Assembly (NCBI GenBank): GCA_016213265.1
Contig: JACRBA010000139.1
Location: 1 to 43,394, forward strand
Reading direction: 5' to 3'
Length of the DNA: 43,394 bases
Origin: Burkholderiales bacterium
Lineage (GTDB): Bacteria; Pseudomonadota; Gammaproteobacteria; Burkholderiales; Burkholderiaceae_C
In this document: positions 26,652-34,365 of the stretch, piece after piece
Layout of the letters: each line of letters starts with the position of its first letter
Numbering within the stretch: the first letter of the stretch is position 1
The notes under the pieces: generated by a model
Databases searched by the model: none
Told to the model about the DNA's origin: nothing
The model's input: only the letters and a program-made list of their open reading frames with translations
Program-made: the position numbers and the translations under genes

Positions 26652-26686
26652 CCGGCCCGGCCCTGCCCACCGCCGGGCGTCAGCCC
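26645..26686. terminator. Long hairpin covering both stop codons of convergent genes
   Basis: GGGCTGAC (26645-26652) pairs with GTCAGCCC (26679-26686), and GCCCGG (26655-26660) with CCGGGC (26673-26678). Together they give a 14-bp stem interrupted by a 2-base bulge and closed by a 12-base loop. The stop codon of each convergent gene lies within it. It has no T-run, so it may act as a bidirectional Rho-assisted terminator or as an mRNA 3'-end stabiliser. Confidence 0.55.
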
Positions 26687-28659
26687 AGCAGCACGTTCAC
26701 GATCGCGTTGCCGATGCCCATCAGGGCCGCGCCCGAGATGAGGCCGGCGCAGATGGGCTCGGCGCCTTCCACCCAGATGGCGTGGCCACGGGTGCCCGGC
26801 GCCTTGTGGCGCAGGCCCATCAGCCAGAAGATCAGCGCACCCACGAACATGGCGAAGGTGGCCTCGGGCGGCAACACCACGCCCAGGCCGATGGACACCG
26901 ACGACAGCGGGAAGCGGCCCTTGGTGAACACCTTGGCCAGCTCGATGGCCACCGCCGTGGCCGCCGCCACCGCCATGGCGATGATGGCGCTGGTGGGCAG
27001 CCCGCCGAAGCCCTTGGCGATGATCTCGGCCACGCCCTTCCACTGCACCGCGCCCGGCATGGCGAACTGCTCGGAGATGAGCGTGCCGGCCGAGCGCACG
27101 CCGTTCGCATCCGCCGGCAGGAACAGCAGGAAGTACAGCGGCACGCAGGCCATCACGCCCGCGAACAGGCCGATCACGTGGCCGGCGGCCTGGTGGCGCG
27201 GCTTGCCGCCCAGCATGTAGCCGGGTTTGATGTCGGACAGCAGGTTGGCGGCGTTCGAGGAGATCTCCGCCGTCATGCCCGCCGGCAGAAGGTTGCTCGC
27301 CGGGTTGGCGCGGTCGATGGCCCCCATGGTGAACTGGGTGATCTTCGACAGCGAGCCGGTGGGCGTCCACGAGGTGAGCGCCATCGAGTTGGTGCAGATC
27401 ACCGTGAGGATGAAGATCAGCGGCAGCGAGGCCAGCGCCAGGCCCATGCTCACGCCGAAGAACTGGTGCGTGATCCACGCGCCCAGCAGGCTGAACACCG
27501 GCACGCCCACCCAGCTCATCCACAGCGGCAGCTCGATGTCCTTGAGCGGGTCGGGGCCGGCCTCGGCCTCGCGCGCCTTGCTGCCGCGCAGCGACTTGAA
27601 CGCCGAGGTGAACAGCTCGGGCTTGGCCGCCAGGCTCACCAGCGAGCCGGCCACCATCATCGTCACGCCCCACCACATGGACCACTGGTTCACGATCTCG
27701 GCGCGCGAGATGGGCACCACGGTGCCGTTGTCGAGCACGCGTTGCACGATGTCGCCGCGCTCGATCATGATGGGCGCCAGCACCGCGAAGTTCACGAAGG
27801 CGCCCAGCAGGCAGCTGGCCGCCACGGCGATGCCCATCAGCCCGCCCACGCCCAGCATGGCCGCGTCCAGCGTGAGCCGCAGGCCCAGCACGCGGAAGTC
27901 GGTGCCCAGGATCTTGAGCGCCGCGCCGCCGGCCTGGTAGTAGTAGGTGTCCAGCCGCTCATGGAAGACCCAGGGCTCCTTCATGCCGGCCCACTGGTCC
28001 ATGCGCAGGATCTTGAACTGGAGGAGCTTCATCCAGCCGTCGCTGATGAGCGCCTGGTAGGTGGCCGCGCCGGCGGCCACGATGCCCAGCAGCTTGGCCT
28101 TGAACAGGCCCGCGCCGGCCGCGCCGTGGTACAGCGAATCCAGCACCACGCCGCAGGCCCGGCCCTCGGGGAAGGGCATCTGCTCCTCGTTGATGAAGCG
28201 CCGCTTCATCGGGAAGGCCAGCAGCACGCCGATGATGGAGATGACGATCATCCAGATCATCAGCTGCCACCACGGCACCACCACGCCCGTGACCAGCATG
28301 TAGGCCGCCATGCTCGAGGTGAGCGGCGTGACCACGTAGCCGGCCGCCGTGGCGATCGACTGGGTGCAGTTGTTCTCCAGGATGGTGAAGTCCTGGGCGA
28401 TGCCCGCGCTGTTGAGGATGCGGTAGATCGCGAAGGCCAGGATCACCGAGGTCAGGCCCACGCCGATGGTGATGCCCGTCTTGGCCGCGATGTACAGGCC
28501 AGTGGCGGCGAGCACGCCGCCCAGGATGAAGCCGGTGAGCGCGGAGCGCAGCGTGAGCTGCGCCATGTTGCCGCGGTAGACGTTCTTGAACCACCACTCG
28601 TCTTTCTGGCGGCGCGTCCAGCTGCGGATCTGTTCGTCGGTGAGTTGCTGCAGGGCCAT
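26680..28659 (-). CDS. OPT family oligopeptide/metal-chelate transporter
   Basis: 659 residues with about 15 hydrophobic segments. The N-terminus begins with a cytoplasmic helix and the family segment RGNMAQLTLRSALTGFILGG; other OPT landmarks are GYVVTPLTSSMAAYM, EGRACGVVLDSL, GLRLTLDAAMLGVGGLMG and SNAANLLSDIKPGYMLGGKPRHQAAGH (split here across the family's conserved loop). OPT proteins are proton-driven importers of small peptides or peptide-like metal chelates in the inner membrane; bacterial substrates are mostly unproven. The gene stands alone, with ACAAT about 50 bases upstream on the minus strand as a possible -10. It gives the window a second potential peptide uptake route alongside the ABC system. 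Confidence 0.93.
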   Translation of the reverse strand: MALQQLTDEQIRSWTRRQKDEWWFKNVYRGNMAQLTLRSALTGFILGGVLAATGLYIAAKTGITIGVGLTSVILAFAIYRILNSAGIAQDFTILENNCTQSIATAAGYVVTPLTSSMAAYMLVTGVVVPWWQLMIWMIVISIIGVLLAFPMKRRFINEEQMPFPEGRACGVVLDSLYHGAAGAGLFKAKLLGIVAAGAATYQALISDGWMKLLQFKILRMDQWAGMKEPWVFHERLDTYYYQAGGAALKILGTDFRVLGLRLTLDAAMLGVGGLMGIAVAASCLLGAFVNFAVLAPIMIERGDIVQRVLDNGTVVPISRAEIVNQWSMWWGVTMMVAGSLVSLAAKPELFTSAFKSLRGSKAREAEAGPDPLKDIELPLWMSWVGVPVFSLLGAWITHQFFGVSMGLALASLPLIFILTVICTNSMALTSWTPTGSLSKITQFTMGAIDRANPASNLLPAGMTAEISSNAANLLSDIKPGYMLGGKPRHQAAGHVIGLFAGVMACVPLYFLLFLPADANGVRSAGTLISEQFAMPGAVQWKGVAEIIAKGFGGLPTSAIIAMAVAAATAVAIELAKVFTKGRFPLSSVSIGLGVVLPPEATFAMFVGALIFWLMGLRHKAPGTRGHAIWVEGAEPICAGLISGAALMGIGNAIVNVLLG

Positions 28660-28792
28660 GGTGTGGAATGCAAAGGGCGGCCGCGGTCACGGCCGGGGCG
28701 GATTGTGTCAGCCTCGCGCAAGCCGGCCGCTCGGGGCATTCCAGCAGCGGGCGCGGCCGGCCGGCCTGGGTGACGGGCCACGCCATCTCGGC

Positions 28793-28798
28793 TCCAAT
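28793..28798 (+). promoter_or_regulatory. Predicted -10 element, leaderless start of the RNA ligase-like gene
   Basis: TCCAAT ends six bases before the ATG at 28805, and there is no Shine-Dalgarno sequence. Same geometry as at 8454-8459 and 41209-41214. Confidence 0.45.
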
Positions 28799-28804
28799 GC
28801 CGCC

Positions 28805-29344
28805 ATGGTGCCCACCGCTGCCCCCGAGTCGCCCCCGCCCGGCCCGGCGGCGCGCCTGTTCCTGGCCCTGTGGCCCGACGAGCCCGCCACGTGGCAGGCC
28901 CTGCGCGGCTGGCAGGCGGCCGTCCGCTGGCCCGCGTCGGCCCGCCCCACCGCGGCCGCGAACCTGCACCTGACCCTGCACTTCATCGGCGCCGTGCCGC
29001 GTGAGCGGCTGGCCGAGGTGGCCGACGGCCTGCGCGTGCCCGCGGTGCACACCGACATCACCCTGTCCGAGTGGACGGTGTGGCCGCACGGCGTGGCGGT
29101 GCTGTGCCCGCGCGACGTGCCCGAGGCCCTGCTCGAGCTGCATGGCCGCCTGGCCGAGCGCCTGGCGGCCCTGCAGCTGCCGGTGGATGGCCGGCCGTGG
29201 CGGCCGCATGCCACCCTGGCCCGCCGCGCCACCGGCGCCACACTGGCGGGCGACCCACCGCCGCCGGTGCGCTGGCCGGTGCGCCAGGGCCACGTGCTGG
29301 CCGAGTCGGCCGGCGGCTACCACCTGCTGCGGCGTTACGGCTGA
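28805..29344 (+). CDS. thpR: RNA 2',3'-cyclic phosphodiesterase (2'-5' RNA ligase family)
   Basis: 179 residues from the ATG at 28805. The two HxTx motifs of the 2H phosphoesterase superfamily are present: HLTLHFIG (about residues 57-64) and HATLARR (about 138-144), with RLFLALWPDE at the N-terminus as in the ThpR (LigT) family. These enzymes hydrolyse 2',3'-cyclic phosphate ends of RNA and can reversibly join tRNA halves by a 2'-5' bond in vitro; the in vivo role is uncertain. The 3' end overlaps the convergent thioesterase gene by 10 bases. Single-gene unit. Confidence 0.93.
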   Translation: MVPTAAPESPPPGPAARLFLALWPDEPATWQALRGWQAAVRWPASARPTAAANLHLTLHFIGAVPRERLAEVADGLRVPAVHTDITLSEWTVWPHGVAVLCPRDVPEALLELHGRLAERLAALQLPVDGRPWRPHATLARRATGATLAGDPPPPVRWPVRQGHVLAESAGGYHLLRRYG

Positions 29345-29805
29345 GGGTCGGTGGGCGCGTCCACCGCCACGCGCAGGTAGGGCGCGAACTCCGGCGGCAT
29401 GCGCCGCGGCCGGCCGCTGCCCAGCTCGATGCACACCAGCTGCCAGCGCCCACGCATCACCGTGGCGCCATCGGCCGCGCGGCGCAGCTGGAAGCGACGC
29501 TCCATGTGCAGCTTGCCATCGCCCGTGAACAGCCAGGTGCCCAGCACCAGCGCCTCGCCCTCGCCCGTGGGCAGCAGGTAGTCGTACTCGCCCCGGCGGA
29601 TGGCCATGGCGCGGTCGAGCCGCTGGTAGTCGGCCAGCGTCAGCCCGAGCGAATCGGAGTGCGCCCAGCCGGCCTGCTCGCACCAGCGCACGTACACCGC
29701 GTTGTTGGTGTGGGCCAGGCCGTCGATGTCCTCGGCGCGCGGGCGCACCTCGAGCGTGAAGGGGGAAGGGTGGTCCCAGTGCTCGGGGGTCAGGGCAGGG
29801 GGCAT
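29335..29805 (-). CDS. Acyl-CoA thioesterase, hotdog fold (4HBT type)
   Basis: 156 residues from the ATG at 29805; an in-frame ATG at 29835 would add ten residues, and neither start has a good ribosome site. The hotdog-fold signature EDIDGLAHTNNAVYVRWCEQAGWAH is split by the family's active-site segment, with the Asp and Asn positions of 4-hydroxybenzoyl-CoA thioesterase-like enzymes (DGLAHTNN). The central strand pattern GTWLFTGDGKLHMERRFQL also fits. It hydrolyses acyl-CoA thioesters in the cytoplasm; chain specificity is unknown. A TACCAT at 29865-29860 may be its -10. Confidence 0.9.
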   Translation of the reverse strand: MPPALTPEHWDHPSPFTLEVRPRAEDIDGLAHTNNAVYVRWCEQAGWAHSDSLGLTLADYQRLDRAMAIRRGEYDYLLPTGEGEALVLGTWLFTGDGKLHMERRFQLRRAADGATVMRGRWQLVCIELGSGRPRRMPPEFAPYLRVAVDAPTDPQP

Positions 29806-29961
29806 GGCGGCATCGGCCTGTCGCGCACGCGACATCGGCGCAGGCAGTCTGGGTGCGCGATGGTAGCCATGCCGGCCGCCACGCCGCTGCCGCGGTGGCG
29901 GGCGGCAGGGCATGCAGCTTGCCGCTGCCCGGCCACTGCAGATTGCCCGAAGGAGACCGAC

Positions 29962-30375
29962 ATGGCCGGCACCGCGCTCGACGACGCCACCCGTGCCCAG
30001 CTGCGCGCGCAGCTGGACGAGCGACAGCGCACCCTGCGCGAGGAGGTGCGCGCCATCGACGACGAGAAGGAGGATGCGCCGCGCAGCATCCCCATGAGCC
30101 ATGTGGAGGACCTGGGCGAACAAGGTGAGGAGCGCACCCGCGAGGCGGTGCGCCACGCCGAGCAGGAGCGCGACATCGACGAGCTACGCGCCATCGCGGC
30201 CGCCCAGGCCCGCCTGGACAACGGCAGCTACGGGCTGTGCGTGGACTGCGGCGTGGACATCCCGCTGCCGCGCCTGCAGGCGCAGCCCGCGGCGGCACGC
30301 TGCATCGACTGCCAGGCCGAGTTCGAGAAGACGCACCCGGCGGTGCCCACGATCCCGCTGCCGCCGATGCCATGA
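29962..30375 (+). CDS. TraR/DksA family zinc-finger protein
   Basis: 137 residues; AGGAG at 29951-29955 is six bases before the ATG. A long charged coiled-coil region (about 8-85) is followed by a Cys4 zinc finger: C93xxC96 and C114xxC117, 17 residues apart, in CVDC and CIDC. A proline-rich tail ends the protein. DksA-type proteins enter the secondary channel of RNA polymerase and modulate initiation, often with ppGpp. The conserved acidic DxxDxA tip of DksA is not evident, so this is probably a DksA paralogue with a different output. Its stop overlaps the next gene by ATGA, coupling it to a flavodoxin-like oxidoreductase. Confidence 0.92.
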   Translation: MAGTALDDATRAQLRAQLDERQRTLREEVRAIDDEKEDAPRSIPMSHVEDLGEQGEERTREAVRHAEQERDIDELRAIAAAQARLDNGSYGLCVDCGVDIPLPRLQAQPAAARCIDCQAEFEKTHPAVPTIPLPPMP

Positions 30376-31475
30376 GCGGCCGGCGCACCGAGCAGCGTGC
30401 CGCACAGGCCGACGTGCGCACCGGCCAGGCCGACGCGCCGCTGGACCGGGCTGCGTTCGGCCAGCGCTTTCGCGCCGCCTTCGACGACCCCGCGTTCGAC
30501 GTCGAGGCCGCGGCCATCGCCCGGCTCGAGCGCATCGCCTGGCAGGCCTACGATGGCGGCGGCAAGGCACCGCGCACGCGCCCGGCCGGGCCCGGTTTCC
30601 ACGACCCGGGCTACGCGCTGTCGGACGAGTGGCGCGCCACGCACGAGCGGCTGCGCGCCGCGCAGCGGCGCTGGAGCGACCCGGCGACGCCCTCGCGTGC
30701 GCTGGTGGTGTGCGCCGCGGCGCGCAACGACGGCAGCTGCCCGGGCGAGATGTCCAAGACCTTCCGGCTCGCGGGCCTGGTGCGCGCGCCGCTGGAGGCG
30801 GCGGGCATCGAGGTGGACTGGCTGGATCTGAGCCGGCTCACGTCCGAGCCGGGCCTGCACATCCACCCCTGCAAGGGCTGCGTGTCCACCGCCATGCCGC
30901 TGTGCCACTGGCCCTGCAGCTGCTACCCCAACCACGCCACCGGCCAGGTGGGCGACTGGATGGCCGAGATCTACGAGCGCTGGGTGGCCGCGCACGCGGT
31001 GGTGATCGTCACGCCGGTGTACTGGTACCAGGCGCCCAGCCCGCTGAAGCTGATGATCGACCGCCTGGTGTGCGCCGACGGCGGCAACCCCGACCCCACG
31101 GCCACCGGCGGCAAGGACGCCGCGCGTGCCAAGGCCCTGGAGCTGGCGGGCTGGCCCTACCCCAAGCACCTGGCGGGCCGCTGCTACGGCCTGGTGGTGC
31201 ACGGCGACGTGGCGGGCACCGAGGGCCTGCGGCGCTCGCTCAGCGACTGGCTCGACTGGATGGGCCTGGTGGACGCCGGCCCGCGCGCGCGGCTGGACCG
31301 GATGATCGGTTACTACGCGCCCTACGCGACGAGCCACGCGGCGCTGGACGCCGACACCGCCGTGCAGGAGGAGGTGCGCCAGGTGGGACACGCCGTGGTG
31401 CAGGCCGTGCACGCCCTGCGCGCCGGCCGGCTGGCCGACCCGGGACGCGACCTGCCTGCGCCGCGGCCGAAGTGA
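30372..31475 (+). CDS. Flavodoxin-fold NAD(P)H-dependent oxidoreductase with Cys cluster
   Basis: 367 residues; the ATG overlaps the DksA-like gene's stop (ATGA). The first 105 residues or so are a charged, helical extension. The flavodoxin-like domain starts at ALVVCAAARNDGSCPGEMSKT, in the place of the FMN phosphate loop, and includes IVTPVYWYQAPSPLKLMIDR, the FMN ring-binding segment of NADPH-dependent FMN reductases. A cysteine cluster HPCKGCVSTAMPLCHWPC (C167, C170, C178, C182) with C184 could bind an iron-sulfur cluster, as in iron-sulfur flavoproteins, or a metal, but its spacing does not match the known Isf motif. Cytoplasmic. The substrate is unknown. Confidence 0.85.
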   Translation: MSGRRTEQRAAQADVRTGQADAPLDRAAFGQRFRAAFDDPAFDVEAAAIARLERIAWQAYDGGGKAPRTRPAGPGFHDPGYALSDEWRATHERLRAAQRRWSDPATPSRALVVCAAARNDGSCPGEMSKTFRLAGLVRAPLEAAGIEVDWLDLSRLTSEPGLHIHPCKGCVSTAMPLCHWPCSCYPNHATGQVGDWMAEIYERWVAAHAVVIVTPVYWYQAPSPLKLMIDRLVCADGGNPDPTATGGKDAARAKALELAGWPYPKHLAGRCYGLVVHGDVAGTEGLRRSLSDWLDWMGLVDAGPRARLDRMIGYYAPYATSHAALDADTAVQEEVRQVGHAVVQAVHALRAGRLADPGRDLPAPRPK

Positions 31476-31566
31476 AGCCGCTCCTTGCGAGGCGGCCGTC
31501 GCGCGGTCGCTGGGCACGTGGCCTGCCGTGTGGCGCGAACCCCATCCCGCCACCCAGGAGACCCCC

Positions 31567-32082
31567 ATGACCCCCGAAAAGCAACCCGGATCCGAGAACC
31601 GCGACCCCCTCACCGGCGCGCCCGGCGCCCACCCCGTGGGCACTGGCGTGGGCGCCGCACTCGGCGGCGCGGCCGCGGGTGCGGCCACCGGCACCGTGGC
31701 CGGCCCCGTGGGCACGCTCGTCGGCGCCGCGGTGGGCGCGGTCGTCGGCGGCCTGGCCGGCAAGCGCGTGGCCGAATCCATCGACCCGACGGTGGAAGAA
31801 GCCTACTGGCGCGAGAACTTCCGGCTGCGCCCCTACGCGGGCGACCGCAGCTTCGACGATTTCGGCCCCGCCTACACCTACGGCCTGCGCGCCTGGGAGT
31901 CGCACCCCGGCCAGGCCTTCGACGACCTGGAGCCGGATCTCTCGCGCAACTGGGCGGCGTCGCGCGGCGCGTCGTCGCTGGAATGGACGGACGCGCGCCC
32001 GGCGGCGCGTGACGCCTGGCAGCGCCTGTCGGACACCGTGGAGCGCGCGGTGCCCGGGGACAGCGACCGCGACGGGCGCTGA
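31567..32082 (+). CDS. Glycine-zipper domain protein of unknown function
   Basis: 171 residues; AGGAG at 31556-31560 lies six bases before the ATG at 31567. After a polar N-terminus, residues 25-66 or so are a Gly/Ala-rich stretch with GxxxG-type spacing (GVGAALGGAAAGAATG, then VGAAVGAVVGGLAGKRVAE), a glycine-zipper hairpin that packs in membranes. The C-terminal 100 residues are soluble and acidic, with aromatic residues (EEAYWRENF, YTYGLRAWESHPG). Similar proteins occur in stress- or general-response loci of proteobacteria, but no function is established. No signal peptide is evident. Confidence 0.8.
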   Translation: MTPEKQPGSENRDPLTGAPGAHPVGTGVGAALGGAAAGAATGTVAGPVGTLVGAAVGAVVGGLAGKRVAESIDPTVEEAYWRENFRLRPYAGDRSFDDFGPAYTYGLRAWESHPGQAFDDLEPDLSRNWAASRGASSLEWTDARPAARDAWQRLSDTVERAVPGDSDRDGR

Positions 32083-32111
32083 GGAGCCCCCCGGCCGGCC
32101 GCGGCCGCCGC

Positions 32112-33794
32112 TCAGCGCGCCGCGGCCAGCGGCACCAGGTAGAAGCTGATCGACTCGGCCGGCAGCGTCAGCGCCAGGGTGCCGCCACTCACCGGCGTGG
32201 CCGGCAGCTTCTGGATGGCCGACAGGTTGGCGCCCGAGTAGCGCCAGCCCTTGGCCCGGCTGGCCGCGGTGTAGTGGCTGAGCGTGAGCGTGGTGTCCCG
32301 CGCCTCGCTGCTCTTGTTGATCACCATCACCGTGAGCGGGCCCGTCTTGCCGCGCCGGGCGGCGAACACCGAGACCAGCGAGGCATCGGCACTGGTGGCG
32401 CGCACGCCCCAGCGGCCGAACTGGCCGCCGCGGCCGTCGACGTTGCGGTACATGCGGAAGGCGAACGCCCCCGGGTCGCTGGCGGCCGGCATGGCCCACA
32501 GCGTGGCCATGTCCAGCCGCTCGCGCCCGAAGATGCCCAGCACGTCGGCCTGGGCGAGCGCGCCATTCAGGTGGTTCAGCGCGCCCCAGTGGTACTCGCT
32601 CAGCGAGAGCTTGGTGCCGGGGTAGTTGGCCGCCACCCACTCGCGCATGCGCGGCAGCAGGCGCACGGGCTGACCGATCCAGCTTTCGTCCACGTAGGTG
32701 GGGTCCCAGAGCGCACGCGTGGAGCGCAGGCGCAGCGCGCGCGTGGCCGGGTCCACCGCATCGGTGGTGACCGCGCCGGCCTGCGGGTAGCAGTGCTCGT
32801 CGAGGTAGTCGAGCACCCGCTGGCCGGTGGCCTGCTCGTGCGCGCGCATCTGCTGCAGGTACCACTCGGCCAGCGGCACGCCGCCGTGGGCGTTGCGGTC
32901 CTTGGGATCGTCCCACCAGTTGCCGCCGGGGGCGCCATCGAGGTCGGAGTAGAAGTAGGCCGTCCAGCCCCAACTGGACGGGCCGATCACCTTCGCCGTC
33001 GCATCCACCGCCTTGATGGCCGCGGCGTACTGGATGGAGCGGTCGCGCAGCTCGTCGTAGCCCAGGTGCTGCGGGCGCACATCGCGGTGGGTGGCGCTCC
33101 ACAGCTCGGGCTCGTTGTCCAGGCCGTAGAAGCGCACGCCGCCCTGCGCGGCCTTGCCATAGGCGCCCACCAGGTGGCGCACCCAGTCCTGCACGAAGGC
33201 CGGGTCCGCCGGCATGCTGGTGTCGCTGGCCGCGTTGCCGGTGATGAGGCTGCCGTCCGGCCGGCGGCCGTTGCCGCAGTTGGTGTCCCACGGGTCGACC
33301 TGCTGCTGCGCGCCATAGCGGCTGACCTGGAAGCCGCAATCGAAGGGGTGGGTGTCGCCGGGCGGGCGGCGCTTGGCCACCCAGCCGCTCATGGGCACGC
33401 TGATCAGGCTGGCGGTGCCGGTGCGGCGGTTCTGCTCCACGAAGCGGTCGGCCGCCGAGCCGTCGGGCAGGGTGCGGCCGTCGGTGGGCAGCGGGTTGGG
33501 CAGGTTCTCGAAGAACCAGTCGCTGCCGCTGTTGTCCACGTCGATGCGCCAGTTGTAGCGCGTGGTGCGGTTGCCGCCCCAGCGCCGCACGGGCAGCGCC
33601 AGCTCCTTGGCCAGCGCCTCGTCGGCGAAGTTCATGCCGTAGATCTCGGGCGGGATGGCGTGGCCGTCGGCCGTGGCGTCCACCGTGAGGGCGGGGCCCG
33701 GGGCGCACAGCACGGCCGCGTGCAGCCCGGCCCAGACCAGGGCGGTGGCGCCACGCAGCAGCAGCAAGGGGGTATCGATGGTGGGCAGGGGCAT
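32112..33794 (-). CDS. Glycoside hydrolase family 44 (endoglucanase-like)
   Basis: 560 residues. GAGG sits eight bases before the ATG at 33794. The N-terminus has a hydrophobic stretch LLLLRGATALVWAGLHAAVL (about 10-30), probably a secretion signal. The (beta/alpha)8 catalytic domain starts at IPPEIYGMNFADE and includes RRWGGNRTTRYNW. The predicted acid/base is E228 in LDNEPELW and the nucleophile E400 in SLSEYHWG, matching the two glutamates of GH44 enzymes. A C-terminal beta-sandwich (about 455-560) completes the family architecture. GH44 enzymes cleave beta-1,4-glucans and xyloglucan. No carbohydrate-binding module is present, and no other polysaccharide gene is nearby. Convergent with the glycine-zipper gene. 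Confidence 0.9.
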   Translation of the reverse strand: MPLPTIDTPLLLLRGATALVWAGLHAAVLCAPGPALTVDATADGHAIPPEIYGMNFADEALAKELALPVRRWGGNRTTRYNWRIDVDNSGSDWFFENLPNPLPTDGRTLPDGSAADRFVEQNRRTGTASLISVPMSGWVAKRRPPGDTHPFDCGFQVSRYGAQQQVDPWDTNCGNGRRPDGSLITGNAASDTSMPADPAFVQDWVRHLVGAYGKAAQGGVRFYGLDNEPELWSATHRDVRPQHLGYDELRDRSIQYAAAIKAVDATAKVIGPSSWGWTAYFYSDLDGAPGGNWWDDPKDRNAHGGVPLAEWYLQQMRAHEQATGQRVLDYLDEHCYPQAGAVTTDAVDPATRALRLRSTRALWDPTYVDESWIGQPVRLLPRMREWVAANYPGTKLSLSEYHWGALNHLNGALAQADVLGIFGRERLDMATLWAMPAASDPGAFAFRMYRNVDGRGGQFGRWGVRATSADASLVSVFAARRGKTGPLTVMVINKSSEARDTTLTLSHYTAASRAKGWRYSGANLSAIQKLPATPVSGGTLALTLPAESISFYLVPLAAAR

Positions 33795-33887
33795 GGCGCG
33801 ACCTCGGCGAAACAGCCCGCCAGCTTCGCGCCGCGCCCCGCCTGGGGCAAGCCACCTGCCGCCACCAATGGCAAGCAGCTGTATCGA

Positions 33888-33899
33888 CTGAACGTTCAG
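33888..33899. promoter_or_regulatory. Perfect 12-bp palindrome upstream of the GH44 gene
   Basis: CTGAACGTTCAG is a perfect palindrome located 94 bases upstream of the GH44 start and directly after the trxC stop codon. TGAACGTTCA-like sites are typical of TetR-type repressors, but no such regulator is encoded in the window. Confidence 0.35.
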
Positions 33900-33900
33900 C

Positions 33901-34335
33901 CTATCGCGCCGCCCAGGCCGCCACCTGCGCCGCCGGCATGGCGCCGCTCACACGGTCCACCTCGCGGCCACCGCGCAGCTTGACCAGCGTGGGAATGCTG
34001 CGGATGCCGTAGCGGCTGGCGGTCTGCGGGTTGTCGTCGCTGTTCACCTTGACGAACAGCGCGCGCCCTTTCATCTGCGCCGCGGCCTGGGCGAACTGCG
34101 GTGCCATCTGGCGGCAGGGGCCGCACCAGGGGGCCCAGAAATCCACCACCACCGGCACCGGGCTGGCGGCCACGACGCGCTCGAAATCCGCATCGCCCAG
34201 CTCCACCGGGTGGCCGGGCAGCAGCTCGGCGCCACAGCGGCCGCAGTGCGGGTCGTCGGCCAGGCGCTCGGCCGGCACGCGGTTGGTGGCGCCGCAGCCG
34301 GCGCAGCGCACGAGGGGGGAGGCAGCGGTGCTCAT
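33901..34335 (-). CDS. trxC: Thioredoxin 2 (TrxC)
   Basis: 144 residues. The N-terminal zinc ribbon has two CxxC pairs (C11/C14 and C31/C34), which distinguishes TrxC from TrxA. The thioredoxin fold follows with the active site WCGPC (C71, C74), the VDFWAPW strand, and the cis-proline in SIPTLVK. It reduces protein disulfides in the cytoplasm with electrons from thioredoxin reductase, and the zinc site responds to oxidation. In enterobacteria trxC is induced by OxyR; no site is recognisable here. It lies 30 bases downstream of the LysR-type gene on the same strand and could be co-transcribed with it. Confidence 0.96.
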   Translation of the reverse strand: MSTAASPLVRCAGCGATNRVPAERLADDPHCGRCGAELLPGHPVELGDADFERVVAASPVPVVVDFWAPWCGPCRQMAPQFAQAAAQMKGRALFVKVNSDDNPQTASRYGIRSIPTLVKLRGGREVDRVSGAMPAAQVAAWAAR

Positions 34336-34365
34336 GGAAGGCAGGTGGGTACCCGGCGCGGTATT

